Shown piece by piece: positions 44,004 to 58,029 of a stretch of DNA of 64,000 nucleotides. This DNA comes from Nymphaea colorata. Taxonomy: Eukaryota; Streptophyta; Magnoliopsida; Nymphaeales; Nymphaeaceae. Below the pieces are notes generated by a model. That model did no database searches and was not told the origin of the DNA. It saw only the letters and a list, made by a program, of their open reading frames with translations. The translations under genes were made by a program, and so were the position numbers. Position 1 is the first letter of the stretch. Every line of letters starts with the position of its first letter. Location of the stretch: contig NC_045149.1 in assembly GCF_008831285.2 (NCBI RefSeq), forward strand, positions 9,576,417 to 9,640,416, given 5' to 3'.

Positions 44004-46912
44004 ATAGTTTATGTTTTATCCATTATTACTTCTAATGCAACTCAATTCCATCAGCGATGGACTTTGTTCATATGTTTGATGCAAGATCATTGTGATGGTG
44101 TCCACTTTAGCATTTTTCAATATGATATATGTTTGTGTTGGCTACTAAGGCATACTACCTTTTGTTCCTCTTCAGGGCGCACATAATGTTGCCCTGTCAT
44201 TTTGGTTAGTAGATGTTTGATGTTCAAATGCAATGGTAAATGAATTTGCTTGCCCTTAAAGTATTAGAATGATGAGCTTCTAATTGACATGCATTTTCTT
44301 TCTGACATTACTACCATAGATGGTGAAAGATTTTCAACCAAGTCCAAGGCCAAAATAAAATATTTTATTTACTGCTGAAAAAAGAAAAATGTGAAACTGA
44401 AAATTGAAAAAGGCAATAAAAAATCTAAAAGTACAGCCTATTAAACCAAAAGAGGAAACAGCAGTTTCTAATATATCAACCATAATTACATCAAGGCAAC
44501 TTGGTTCCCAACCAATACAAAAGATAACACCATTGAAATGCTTCTAAGTGTAAGTTCACTTTGAAAATGTTGACCATATATATTTATAAAAAATTTACTA
44601 AAACATTGCAAGGATAAGGTTCTTCTTTTTATTCTGTTAAAAAGCTGAATCTATTGAAATAATCTAGCATGACTAATCTGAATTGAATTCAAATTCATAA
44701 GCAAACAAATTCAAGATGTTACAACTCATTAACAAGAAATTGACTTTAGAGTCTTAGAAGAAAATGAAATAAGAAGAGAAATTCAAGATAGCACCAACAA
44801 GTTAGTTTTGACTTTGACATGTCAAAAAGGAAATTTATAGGGATGCAACAATTAGCAAGTGTAGCCGAATTTCATGTTTGTTGCCCAATGAAATAACGTG
44901 TCATCGATTGCTTGCTATGATTAGAATGACACGTGAAATATTGTTGTTATAGAGGATGCTACCAAAATGTAAGTGGATGCAGTGTCTAAACGTAGGTATA
45001 AGAAAACAAATACTATAGCCAAGTACATATTAATGTGACCATAACATTATTACATAGAAATCTTATAGGGGCTCAAATAAGTGCTACACGTAACAAAGAT
45101 GTTCCAAGATAGTTTTGATTCTAAATCGGTAGTCATAACTTGCTTTAACTTTATGCAGTCAAACTTTGAAAGTAATGATTAAGTATTCAATCGAATGTGT
45201 CACTAATGTCAACTGCTTTGTCAACCACAATATTCTTGTAGAACCATGATTTGAGATTGTTAGTTCACTACTTGTCATCTATGAAAGTCATTAGCTAGTA
45301 ACATTGCAAAAACAACAATTTATGGCTAGTTTGAAAGTTGCAGGTACTATTGTTTAATAAACAAGATTGTTGAATACATATTGGAGATAATTGGTGTATG
45401 ATATCCTTCTATGTTACGTAGATTACAATAAGCTCATTAGTTGGATGATGTTTTGGAGAATGCTTTGATTATCTAAGTTACAGTACCAATAGCACAAGAA
45501 TCATGGAATGTGATGGTCCTACAAGGCTTTCAAAGTAATGAGCTTTATGTTAGGCTATATCATGCTTACTCAATCTGTTCAATTGAGACCTGATAATGTG
45601 ATTGCATTCTTTAGTCCAATTTACTGTTTTTGTTTATGTATTCCTAATTTATCCACTGGGTCAATCTGACTTTGTAGCAAGTATATATGTACTTGGGTTT
45701 TTCAATAGAAAGCAAAACATTAGAAACTTATTTTAAAATAACATATGTCAAATGTTTAAACAAATTATGAACTCATTCCTCTCAAGAACACATGCACACA
45801 TGTGCAAGTAAACAAAATTTTTTATTCCACCTTCAACTAATATTCTCCTTAATTTAAGGGCACATTAACCTTAGCTTTTTGCATCTACCACATGAGCTCT
45901 CAAATATAAAAATTTGGGACTTTTTTACAATGTTGCGCTTATTTATGTGTCTCATGAAAATAAATGAACATGTGTATCACAAGATAAGCTTGCTTCACAT
46001 CTCAATATGATAATCATGATTGCATCAGCCATGCCACTATTATTTGGATGCATGAAAATCTTTATTTGTTACCACCATCATTTTCTTAACATAAAACTGA
46101 TATTAGATTGACACAATCCAAGAGACCAACACATTCTAAAAAGCGAAACAAATTAATGGCAGTAGGTAGGCATGAAGAATGATTAAAATGAGAAGAATTG
46201 TCAAAATGTTTCTTTTCAAGAGCCACAATCACAATAAGTTTTCCAACTTACACAAACCTGTTTTAAAAAGAGAAGCTAGATAGCACAAGGCAATATCTTT
46301 AGAATATCTCATATTTGGAAAAAGAACAGAAGAGTGACATGTAACCAAATTAACCTTAAATAAAATGTGCAAACATTATGCATAAGGTGCATAACAAATA
46401 CATATTCAACAACATGTATTGGTAGGAAACCAAGCTTATCAATCTTCACATTGACATCAATACTTGAATAAATGCAACAAAATATCTTTTTCCTACATAC
46501 AGCGCTCATGGATATATGTGACTTAGAACAAAGCAAGCCGCAATCATGAAATGAATTACAAAAAGAGCTGCCAATAAAATATATCACATATCTAATGATG
46601 CTCCAGAGGTAGAAGAAGCTGTGTAATGACAATAAGTTGCAAACACAAAAACAAGTTGGAGGCTAAGAGAAAATAGAGAGGGGGGCACATGTGACTTAAT
46701 TTCTCCAACCTATAGCGAGGATGATCAATCAACATCAAAAGTTGCTTCACGTCCACGTAAGGTAGCCAACAAATTCAAAATTACAAAAAGACCATGAAAC
46801 AAAAAATTGTTCTATTGATGCAAGGGTATAACATTGATAAATCAATCAAGGCATTTTGATAAACTTAAATTATGCAGAAATATGAGAAAAACTTGTCGAC
46901 AAAAATTATACA
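44004..46912. other. No gene recognised
   Basis: Almost 3 kb of AT-rich sequence without domain-bearing frames or clear repeats. A 107-codon minus frame at 46309-46632 has no family resemblance. It ends where the second Tat LTR begins. Confidence 0.4.
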
Positions 46913-47321
46913 TGTTATCACCCCAAATTTTTCCGAAAAGACTACATTCTTTTTACCCAAATGCAAATTCAAAACTTAACTTTAGACTCGAGATTTAAAT
47001 GCAAAATCCAATTCTCGAATCCAAATAAGATCCAAAATACAAATCTAGATCCAAATTCATTATTCCAAACTCAAAATCCAAATCTAAAATCAAGACAACA
47101 AAATTTGAATTTGTGAGTGTCGTGCACGCATGCACGGACTGTCGCTTTGTTTATGCATCGTTCTCATGCCAAAATGTATTTTTAAGCCTTAGTCGCGTGC
47201 TAGAACGCGTCGACAAGCAATTGAACCCAATCAGCATTTAAAACGAGTCCAGAGTCACTCGAAATGTAGTCAACCACAAAATTTGTAACAAAAAATCAAT
47301 TTTATACACATTTCAAATAAA

Positions 47322-47367
<46 letters not shown>

Positions 47368-49189
47368 TTATGCTTTTTATATGAACAACATATTTATTTA
47401 TTTATCTTTTTACTCATTTTATTTTGTTTTATTTCATTTTATACCATTTTAAAAAAAATAAAAAATAAAAGAATCAATCGCGCGTTGTAAGACTTGCAAT
47501 CACGCGACACACAGTCGCGTAATCGAGTGTCACCTGACGCAAGATCTCACATCACATGACCCAAGATAGACGCGTGCGCGACCGCGTGCACGCAACCGAT
47601 CGAGTTAAGCGATCGCTACTGCGCATGGCAGCGCTTCGTGTGCGTCTCGCCGAGGTGCCTGGTGCCCAACAGGGCCCGAACTAAGGCCTACAGAGAATGC
47701 AGGTCCCTTTTTCTTGCGAAACCGACCCCTGGGGGGCTATGTTTGAATTTTTTGGGTGGACATTCACCATGCCCAAAGCTAATGGCCAATCCCACTTAGT
47801 CAACACCTTTTTTTTTTTAGAAAAAGGATTGAAAATAAGTCAAAATTATTTAAAATTTGCATATGTTGTGAAATTAAAAAAAAATTAAACTTTGAGTGTT
47901 AGCTTTGAAATTCTCTATAAATACCCCCACAGTCTTCTCTCTTGGGCAAGAGCTAGCCTTTGAGGAACCTCTAGTGCAATCTTACTTGATGACTTAGAGT
48001 TTTCCCTTAGCTGTCTTTCTTCATCTCTTTGTTCTTCTTTCCTTCTGATTCTTCTTCTCCTCCAACCTTGGGAGCAAGCCTCTCCAAATTCCAATTCTTC
48101 AAGGGAGTACAAAGAGATCCCTTGGAGCGACATCTTCATCATCTTGGAGCTTCACTCAAGGCAAAACTAAGATCATCCGAAGAAAGAGTATTCATTTTCT
48201 TAAAATAATTCTTGTTAGAGGTATGTAACCAACATCCCAATCCTTTTTTTTTTCCTACTCTTTCTCTTCTTCATCTCCCCATGGCCATATAAGATAGTTC
48301 TCAAACATTCACTTCAGAGTTAAGAGCTATTCTTGAGTGCACCGGAAGCATAAGAAGTTGAAATGATATTTCATTTTATGATTGGAACATGTTCTTTTCT
48401 TGAATGTTGCTTTATTTTGGTTTCTTTATTTGCTATCTTCTTCATCTCCCCATGACCATATAAGATTGCTCTCAAATCTCTTTTTCGGAGTCAAAAAGCA
48501 ATTATTGACTAAACCGGTAGCATGAAAAGACGAGATGATATTTCATTTTATGATTGGAACATGTTCTCTCTTTTCTAGAACGTTGCTTTGTTTTGAAATA
48601 TCATAAAGGCATATTTGATTGATCTTTTTCCATTTATATATGAATGAACGGTGAGAATGAGTGTGTGGGTTGGGATTCATCTCTATTATTTTGTTGACAT
48701 TTGAGGTTGGGATTTGTCAACCCTCACAAATATGTACATTTTAATATGCATTTTCTTGTCATTCTTACGTTTAGTTTCCCTCTTAATTGCCCAATTAAGA
48801 ACCCTTATGAGTGCCTTATTATGTTGTTTGATTTTCTTCCATACCCAACAGTAGAAGAAACATATTTCATTGTAACAAACGAAATAAGAATGTGTATGTT
48901 CATATATAAAAATATTTGAAGTCATGTTCTTCAAAAGATTTTCAAAAGCAAGAACCCTATCTAATGAGGCTTTGGAGACAGAGTTTAGGCTCTTGCATGA
49001 GCCCAAGTTTCTCTCTGGCCTACATAAAAATTGAAATTGAATATTTTAAGTCATTTCTTGACTTTTAATCTCATGAAGACACATACGTGTATACATGTTA
49101 TATACGTATATATGCATATGATGATGTTCTTTATCCTTCTCTCTCTATGTTTTCACATTTTATTTTTACAAATTTTCATATACACATGA

Positions 49190-49256
<67 letters not shown>

Positions 49257-49319
49257 CTATATTCTCTCTCCAAAATCTTTTATTTTTCTTTTCAAGTTAA
49301 ATGTCTTGTTCTAAAAATT

Positions 49320-49376
<57 letters not shown>

Positions 49377-50508
49377 TGTATGTATCTATATATTTCTCTA
49401 TTTATTTTTCTCTAAAATCTTTCTTTCTCTTCGAAATAATATCCACTTTTATAAACTTTCATATATGTGCATCTCTCTCTCTCTTTCTCTTTCCCTTTTA
49501 AGAATTTCTTTTTCCTCTCCATTTAAGTTAATACTTCATTTTCAAAAGCTTTCACATACATACATGTACATATATGTATACATATACATATCTACATGTA
49601 TGTATATACATACATATAGAGATATGTATATCTTCCTCCTCTAAAATCTTTTATTTTGTGATCTTTGAAATCTCTTTTTCTCTTTCTTTCTTTCTACGGG
49701 AGTATTTCATTTTTTCCATTCTTTTGGATACTTTTCTCCAAAGATCTAATGTCTCAATTGTCTACTTCATCAAGACCAAAAAATCAAGTAATGACTTAAT
49801 ATTAGAATCACGTTTGATGGTCTACAACCCCATTCCATTTTCAAAGAGTTTTTTCTTTTCATAACAATATTTATAATAATCTCATAAATAAATATAAGAA
49901 ATTTAGATGTATGTGATGGTAGGAATGTTTCTAGATGAATGTTGTGGTAGAAATAAATTATTCTCTTATAATAATGTAGGATCAATGCCTTTATGCATTC
50001 ACACTCACTTAACATCACCTATGATCACAAGCACCTCTCCAAAAGAGCATAAGCAAGATGAGATGAAACTCTAATTAGGTAGTAACTGAATTATAGCAAA
50101 ACTTCAAACCTACTTAAGGTCATAAGAGAACACTAAATCCATTTTAAAAATGATTTCTCAAGCTTTTCAAATGCTATTTGTAAAGATTTCTCAATTCAAA
50201 AATTTCTCAAATCAAAATGTTTTACATTCTCAAGTGATTCTTCAAAGAACTTTTTCAAAAGTTTGAAACAACAAATCTTCAATTATTCTCTCAAATACAA
50301 CACCACATTTAGAATTAAAAAAGATGTTTAAGCTTAAACAAAATGTATCAATAATAAACATAGCCCTTGGATTGATTACTCCCGATAAAAGCATCGAGAA
50401 CGGTCGATCATCGTACCGATGGGCGAGTCCGTTTTTTTCTTATTTTTAAAATAAAATCTCATTTTCTGGAGTACTTCAAAAGCCAAATTTTTTTTGGGGA
50501 TGCGAACA
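46913..50508 (+). repeat. 5' LTR of Tat/Ogre-like copy 2
   Basis: TGTTATCACCCCAAATTTTT to ..GGGGATGCGAACA, 3596 bp with TG..CA ends, similar to the 3526-bp LTR of copy 1 at both ends and around AACGGTCGATCATCGTACCG (50400; compare the minus strand near 7310). It holds (TA)n tracts at 47324-47364, 49193-49253 and 49325-49373. The Tyr/Ile-rich open frames there are translation of these repeats. The flanking target copy on the left would be ATACA (46908-46912); the right one is off the window. Confidence 0.75.
47916..47923 (+). promoter_or_regulatory. TATA box of the copy 2 LTR
   Basis: TATAAATA followed by CCCCCACAGTCTTCTCTC, a typical plant core promoter with a likely start about 30 bases downstream. 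Confidence 0.55.
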
Positions 50509-50510
50509 GA

Positions 50511-50528
50511 TGGCGGCCGTGATGTGAC
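50511..50528 (+). other. Primer-binding site of Tat copy 2
   Basis: TGGCGGCCGTGATGTGAC begins two bases after the LTR end, exactly as in copy 1 at 14509. Confidence 0.55.
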
Positions 50529-50879
50529 CCATCATCTTTTGGCGATGATTATCATTGATGGTTTTCTACAAACTTGGACATCTCATATATTGCCGATGAT
50601 AAAGTATGTTCCTTTCTTTGGCCTTGACTCCATCAACATTTCATTACATTGCTTGGTACTTGTGATAGTAGTACTAAGCCATTCGGCTAAAGTATATAAG
50701 CATAACATAACATTGTATTATCGTGACACAAAATTATCTCAATTAGGTCCCTATACCCATTTTTTCCTAAAATTATTTCAAATGACATGGATGTGCATAA
50801 AAGCTTATGTGATGATTTACAACCTCATGATATACCTCTACTTCATATTGTCTTTGTCAACCTAGTCAATTTTTTTCAC

Positions 50880-52080
50880 TAATCTAATCTCTACCCTTCA
50901 GACAGTCATCACTCAAGATCTATTCTTTCCAACGTGGTGTCACATTCCCTTATGATCACATCCTCTTCCAGAAAGGGCCTGAACGGTTTACTTATATCTC
51001 TCTTGAGTCTAAACCTTTGGCTTTCGAATGGTATCGATCTTGACATCTCACTTCTCTTAGATGTTTTCTTCATACTTTGAAGAATGTAGGCTAGAGACAG
51101 TGGTAGCTGGAGGAATGCAAGCAAGGGACAGAAATTTGGTGCATGCAATTGCGGCGCGATGGAACCTAAGGACCTCCTCTTTTTGGTTTTGTAGAGAGAA
51201 ATAACAGTGTTATTAGATGAATTTGCCAAAATACTAAACCTCTTCACCGTAACTTATAACCCAAATGATCAATTGAAGAAACAATTCTTCATGAACCCGA
51301 CTAAGGTTAATGGAAATGACCTTATATTTAACTTTACTAGACAAAAAACATAGCCCCTAGTAGAAAACCATGAGAGCCAATGCATCAACCTGAAAATTTT
51401 GTATGAAGAATTTGAAGTCTATGTTGAACCTTCCACTTTACCTCGAAAAGTCATAAGAAGAATTAAACATTGTATGATACTCTACACAGTGGAGTGACCC
51501 TTTTCCATTAGAGCCAACTTTTTCAGATATGGGCACATAGTGGGACACGACATTTGTGAGTAGCAATGATAGCCTTGGCTTTTCTTTACCGAGGGCTCAC
51601 TTGCTTCACCATTGGAGATACCAACTTCATAGAAGGATGCACATATGCTTTGCAATTGTAGTTTCTCAAGCACACGGGACCCCAAGCCAGTCTTAGAACA
51701 ATACCGCCATTTGATCAAGCAGTTAGATGGAGATGAGATCATTTGGGACTATTGTGATCATCGTCAGAGTCTGCCTCGATAAATTTACCATGATCATGGA
51801 TGTACCACACTCTTTGACCCTTATTTCATAGTTGATTATTGTACTGATAGATGCATGAGACAATCCTCTCAGAGGCAGAAGATGGTTTCTGTGTATGCAC
51901 CAATTGAAGCTATTCCTGAATTCGACCTCAGCTCTTCTCAATGGGCAGCATTGTTCGCAGTGGCTTGACAAGGGTGGAAGACACAAATATTATACACTTG
52001 GTTTGCAGGCCCAGTGGTAAAGAAGTAACACGCCGAGTGGTGGGATGCCAACCAACCACCATCCACCCTTCCTTAAAAGT
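50880..52080 (+). pseudogene. PMD ORF of Tat copy 2, heavily decayed
   Basis: Homologous to 15287-16496 but with many stops and frame changes. Traces in order: CNCGAMEPKDLLFLVL (counterpart of ERWNPRTNTFWFLW), LDEFAKILNL, the LAFLYRGLT-like region near 51580, GDEIIWDYCDH near 51735, DPYFIVDY near 51820 and SQWAALFAVA..WWDANQPPSTL near 51940-52070. The last block shows what the C-terminus of the copy 1 protein looked like before its frame change. Confidence 0.7.
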
Positions 52081-52244
52081 ATATGTTGTCAACCTTGTAC
52101 TCCATATGTCATCTTTGTTAGTGTTTTCTTTGGATGTAACTTTTAAAAACTCTTAATGCAATATGAACCTTCATTTTGTCATCATTTCCCTCTAGTGACT
52201 CTCATTTTCTTATCTCATAAGGTGAATACTTGAAAGTCAACAAG

Positions 52245-53900
52245 ATGGTTGAGAGCAGAGCACAAGCTAAGCAGGCTCCTCAGAACGAAACTACATCCTC
52301 AGAACCTATGCCAGAAACACTTGGCTTCTCAGCAATCGAGCCAGAAGGCTGCCATATGTTCCGGATGTTTATGGAGTGATTCATGAGGATGCAAGAAGAA
52401 CAAAAGGCCCTAATGGTTACTCCAAACCTTAGAGGAGGAACCCAAGAGAAAGAGAAAGTCTGCCAAGAAAGACATCCCAAGTAGTAGCTCAGACAACTAG
52501 AGATCTAAAGCAAAAGCAAAGGATGTCAAGGGAAAGAAGAAAAAGACAAAGCGAGAATTAGTCAAATCAAGTGACAATGAAAGTCCAACTAAGCGCAAGT
52601 TTCATGAAATGGAGAAAAGAATGAGCAACCTTAAACTTTGGGGGAAAGAAAAACACTCATATTTATGCAAGGATTACTACCCTGGTATTGAAAGAGACAA
52701 GGACGTGAAGGGTTTGCCCAAGGAGTTCGTCAAATGTGATGGAACCACATGCCCACATGTTCACCTTTCAACATTTCTCAATGATTTCTACAAGATTTGG
52801 CAAATAACAAAGCTTTATTTCACTACTTTCCAAGAAGTCTTGAAGGCATCGCCACATAGTGGTACAAAGAAAATGTCAACCCAGTTGTACTGAAGGAATT
52901 GGATAAATTAGTTAACATGTTTGTCGAGAGATTTGAGTAAACTGTTTCCATGGCTCCAACCCTCAGTACCATTTGCAGTCTTCATCAGAAACATGGAGAA
53001 AATGTTTGAGAATTCATTCAAAAATGGAGAATCTAATGCAACAAGATAAAAGAGCCCATTTTTGAAACATAGGCTTTGTCACTTATCATAAAAAAATCTT
53101 GCCCAATCCTTAACAAGTCTCTTTCTCAATGCTCCAATCAAGACCTTTGTCGAGTTGATTGAACAAGCAGATTCAATAGATGAAGGAATCAAAGAAGGTA
53201 ATTTTGATGAAATCACTACTCCCAAGTACAAAGAAGAGGGCAAGAAAGGAGGAATGACACAGTTGCCCATACACTTCATGGTAAATGCCAGCATTCGAAA
53301 GTATAACGGTAGCTGTTAATAGCCTGATAAAGAAGCCAACCACAGGAAGAACACACAGTTGTCCAAAAGAAATGATGAAGGGAAAAACAAACTCCCAAGT
53401 TAGAGTTATGATAAAAAAATCATTCCTCTCAGACAATCTCGCGAGAAGATCCTAGAATCCCTTCTCACCAAAGGAACTATCATCTTGCCAAAAATGTCAA
53501 AGCTTCCGAAAATGATAGGAGGTAATAAAGAAAAACTATGTAAGTTTCATCATGCCCCTAGTCATGACACTGATGATTGTTTTGTCCTCAAAAACATTAT
53601 CCAAGATTTCATCAACAAGGATCTCAAGGTTAATGATGATAGCATCCGTGAGGTATTAAGGAATCCATTTCTCGACCAGGAGAAGGTGGCAATAGCCACG
53701 ATCACCATAGGCACTCCACTTCCATATCACCAGGAGGAGCACATCCGACCTTGTGATGCAAGCAGTTCACACAAAGTCATGATAACAAATCAAAGTAAGA
53801 AACCTCTAGATTTTATTGATATGATGAACAACAAGGTAGAAAGTTCATCAAAAAAACCTGCCATAATTCCAAAGACTTATCTTATGAGGTGGCGATGATG
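52245..53900 (+). pseudogene. Gag of Tat copy 2
   Basis: Starts MVESRAQAKQAPQ at 52245, then runs through stops. Core traces are FPRSLEGIATQWYKENVN (about 52835), LDKLVNMFVERFE and FIQKWRI. The zinc-knuckle-like CKFHHAPSHDTDDC lies near 53537 in an open frame of 137 codons (53485-53898). Confidence 0.75.
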
Positions 53901-54059
53901 AATCATCAGATGATTCTTTGAACGAGGATCCATGCTACTTGGATGATGTCCTCCCCTTGAAAGAACGTATGGTTGAGGGAGATTGGATTCGAGCCTCTAA
54001 AGACCAGTCAATTATCTTTTAAAAAAAGGAACTCTCAAAATAACGATATTACCATGTAG

Positions 54060-54780
54060 ATGCTCTTTATGTCGTCATCTAGGTCAATGGGATGACTATG
54101 CCACATGTATTGATCGATAGAAGAAGTAACTTAAATATTTGTCCTAATCTCATGACCAAAGCTTTGGGATTTTGTGAAGACAAATGTCCCTCTGCTGATA
54201 TCAAGATCTATAGATACGATGGCAGAAGCATGAATAATGAAGGTATCCTTGACATGAACGTGATCATCAAAAACACCAATCATTGTATTATATTCCATGT
54301 GGTGGATGTACCACCATCATACAACTTACTCTTGGGATGACCTTGGATCCACCAAGTACGAGGAATCCCATACACTCTTCATCAATGCCTCAAATGGAAT
54401 TTTGGTCCATCAGTCATCACCGCACATGCTGAAGATCCGGCCGAGAGGTTGGTGCAACCAATGCTCCCTAGGCTAATTGATTCGGTGGATGTACCCAGCA
54501 TAAGGACAGCGAAGGAAGAACCTTGGAAGAATGGATGCAAAACATGCAGATAGTTAAATCATCTGAGAGTGCTTATACTATTTCAAGCAGTCATTTGAGT
54601 TATCAAAAACACTCCTTGTATGCTCATTTCATGAAAAACCCTAAGGGATTTCAGTTGCTTTTGAAAAGTGGCTATCATCCATTCACTGGCTTGGTGAAGA
54701 ACGAAGATGGCATCTTGCAGCCAACCAGTATCCCTTTTCAAATGAACACCATGGGACTGAAATATCATAAAGAAATTTGA
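54060..54780 (+). pseudogene. Protease and G-patch-like tail of Tat copy 2
   Basis: Reads HVLIDRRSNLNICP at the active site, where Gly and Ser of the expected Asp-x-Gly-Ser are replaced, then FHVVDVPPSYNLLLG followed by a stop. The next frame carries YHPFTGLVKNEDGILQP, counterpart of the G-patch-like segment at 19068 but with one Gly replaced. Confidence 0.75.
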
Positions 54781-54975
54781 AAAAGATTGTGTTGGCTGAT
54801 AGTATTCGCCTTTGTTTTAAATCATCCCATGAGTTTTTTAATCTAAACTTCTATTTGTCTTGTCTCATGAGAGGACTCCCTCCTATGAACTAAGAACTTT
54901 TAATATGAAATGCAAGTAATCTTTTGTTATCAATTTTAATTTTGTTCAATTTTCCCCTTATCATTCTCTTTACAG
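54781..54975 (+). other. Intron-like spacer between protease and RT, copy 2
   Basis: AT-rich with stops, ending TATCATTCTCTTTACAG before GATGTCAGAAC; same position and end as in copy 1. Confidence 0.4.
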
Positions 54976-55059
54976 GATGTCAGAACTCAATATGTGTCAG
55001 TTTCTTCTTTTTCCTCAGAAGTCTCCCCAAAAAGAACTTTTCAAACAAGCAGTCGATGA

Positions 55060-57185
55060 AGTTGAACCTACGACAATACTTGAGTTGGAATTACCGGAAT
55101 TCACTTACATTTAGAGACAAAAACATCCCTTGCCCTTAGTTAATGTTCCGATTGAAGAAATTAATATTGGAACTAGTGAGAATCTTAAGATCCTCCAAAT
55201 TGGCACTAATTTATCAGTAGACGAGAAGAAAAAATTGGTAGACTTTCTTATAAGCCACCAAGAAGTTTTCGCGTGGACCTATGAGGATATGTCGGGTTTA
55301 GAGCCCCATTTGGTTGAACATCATTTGCCCCTAAGCCCTAGTCAGAAGCGAGTTAAACAAAAATTGCGCAAGCTTGATCTTCGACTAGAAGGGCCCGTAA
55401 AAGAAAGATTAGAAGACCTACTAAAGGCAAAATTTATTCATGTCATTGATTACACTGAATGGTTGACTAATATCATTGTAGTCCCTAAGAAAAATGACAA
55501 AGTAAGGTTGTGCATTGACTTTCGAGACTTAAACAAAGCCACACCGAAAGATGATTTTCCACTTCCAAATATTGATTTATTGGTAGACAGTACTATAGGA
55601 TATGCCGTGTTCTCTTTTATAAACAAATATTCAGGCTATAACAAAATCAACTTAGCAGTCAAGGATCAACCTAAGACCGCTTTTACTACACCCTGGTGTA
55701 CTTTCTGTTACACGGTGATGCCATTTGGGTTAAAGAATACTGGAACAACTTATCAAAGAGCCATGGCTGCTATCTTCCATGACCAGATGCCCAAAATCAT
55801 GGATGCATATATCGATGACATATTGATTAAATCTAAAGCAAGAGAAGACCACATTGAAACCCTCACCTAGGTGTTTGAGAGACTCTTATAATACAAGCTT
55901 TGTTTGAATCCTAAAAAATGTGTGTTTGGGATTGAATCAGGTAAACTTTTAGGTTTTATGGTCAGTAAAAGGGGGATCGGGATAGATCTTATCAAAGCTA
56001 AAGTAATCATCAATATGTCACCCCCTACCAATATAAGGGAACTGCAAAGTTTGCAATGGCGAATCCAGTCCATTAGGCAATTTATTTCTAATCCAGTTAT
56101 GAAATGTGAACCATTCAACCAGTTGTTGAGGAAAGGCGTTAAGTTTGAATAGAGTTTTGAGTGCCAATAGTCATTTGAAAAGATCAAGAGATACCTACTA
56201 AATCCACCAATCTTAAAACTCTCGATGCTGGGTAGACCATTGCTACTTTACATCACAGTGAATAAGTCAGCATGTGACGACTTTTTGGCACAATATGAGG
56301 AAGGAAGTCACATCGAACATGTAATTTATTACATTAGTAAAACTTTTGTCCAACATGAAATGAAATACTTTTCGATGGAAAAAACTTGTCTAACATTGGT
56401 TTGGATGTGTCAGAAGTTGAGACATATTTATTAGTTTGTGAGGTCAAGATACTTTCTAAGCTAAATCCTCTTAAATACATCTTGGAACATCCCATCCTTA
56501 ATGGGCGCATAGGCAAATGGTAAATTTTGCTGATGCAATATAATCATGAATATGTGTCCCAGAAGTCAATCAAAGGACAAGAAATTGTGGATCAATTAGT
56601 AAACTTTCTCCAGTACGAAGAAATCAGAACGAACGATGAGTTTTTAGTCGAACATGTACTAAGATTAGAAACAGCTTCGATATGGAGGATGTACTTTGAC
56701 AGATCTAGAAACGTGATGGGAGCTGGTATAGGCATTTTGCTTATCACTCCGGAAGATGAAATGATCTCGTGCTCTTTGAAACTCGACTTTCCATGTACCA
56801 AGAATATGGCTAACTATGAAGCCTTCATATAAGAACTTCATTCTTTACCAAGCTTTTAAGTAAAAAAGGTGCATAACTTCGGTGACTCTCAGCTTATCAT
56901 CAATCAAGTGAATGAAGAATGACAAGTCAAAGATGAAAAGTTGGTGGCATATCAATAAATCACTACTACCTTAATCCAATAGTGTGAAGAAGTACAACTA
57001 GCTCACATAAAAAGAGAAGGCAACCCTATTGCGGATGCCCTCGCAAATTTAGGATCTACTATCTTGTTTTGAACCAATGAATCAATCTGTTCTTTTGAGA
57101 TTGGAAGATTAGAACACCCTGCTTTTGAAGCTGTGAAGCATGTTGATCATATTCAAGAGGAGAATACACCTTGGTATCATGACAT
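55060..57185 (+). pseudogene. Reverse transcriptase and dual RNase H of Tat copy 2
   Basis: A 246-codon open frame (55130-55870) holds NIGTSENLKILQIG, EVFAWTYEDMSGLEPHL, VPKKNDKVRLCIDFRDLNK, MPFGLKNTGTTYQRAM and the catalytic AYIDDILIK (about 55805). After a stop come LNPKKCVFGIESGK and the first RNase H region (LLLYITVNKSACDDFLAQY, EKTCLTLVWMCQKLRH). The second RNase H is at 56527-56832 (MYFDRSRN, where the family has FDGS) and continues in pieces to KREGNPIADALANLGS (about 57010). The frame runs up to the Harbinger insertion after TPWYHD. Many stops; not functional. Confidence 0.85.
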
Positions 57186-57188
57186 TAA
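57186..57188. repeat. TAA target duplication, left copy
   Basis: TAA directly before the left terminal repeat; the matching TAA is at 63024-63026. With one TAA counted, the gypsy reading frame on the two sides is in phase. Confidence 0.85.
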
Positions 57189-58029
57189 CGCCCCGTTTGA
57201 TGGCAGGAAAAAATTAACATGGTAAAATTAACCCTGTTTGATGCACATGATAGTTTTTTGCAAGGTAAAATTTACCATGTTTGATGCACATGGTAGAAAA
57301 TTTGAGAGACTTTTTTTAGGATGGTTAGTAGTAGTTTTTTTTTTCTCCTCCCCAGTTTTACGTGGAAATAAATCGGAAGATGATCTTCCAAAAAAACAAA
57401 ATGTTGAGGTTTACACCTACGCATTAAGCATGCAGTACCAAATAAATTTAAGGTACAAAAAAAATTAACACAGTAAGAACCATGACATCCACGAGTTCAA
57501 TGTAGTTGACCAAATAGAAGTTAGAACCATAACATAATTAAACCTGTATGAAAGTTATAAAACCTTAACAAAAACGTGTATTCCCATCCAAAATATAAGT
57601 TTAATGAGTACATATCCAACAAAGAAAACAGGTAATCACAAAACAAGTAATCCGACAATTGTGGCTGCACTTCCATTCAACAAACTTCGTGTCTTCTATT
57701 TCTTGCTTTGTGATGACATTTTCAATGACTAGAGGCCTACGTACTTACACACTATACTTTTTGTGGAGATACTCATTCATGTGATTCTCAGCTGCTTCGA
57801 ATGAATCAAACGATCTGAAGAGGGCACCCTTGTATTGATATACTAAAGGTTGGCACCGCTCCTAACGGTCATATATGCCTCACGACCGACCTTTGAAAAC
57901 GACATAGTACTTTTGGTGAGGCATCATCTTTGTTGTCATATTCAAAACAAAACAAATGTCAAACAATCAAATGAAACAATAGTCAAAATTCATAAATAAA
58001 CTTACTGTTCAATTGATAATCGGTAAAGA

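Noticed and set aside
50494-50865. 123-codon frame after the copy 2 LTR as an extra gene
   Set aside because: It starts inside the LTR end and covers primer site and leader; the matching leader in copy 1 is not open and no domain is visible.
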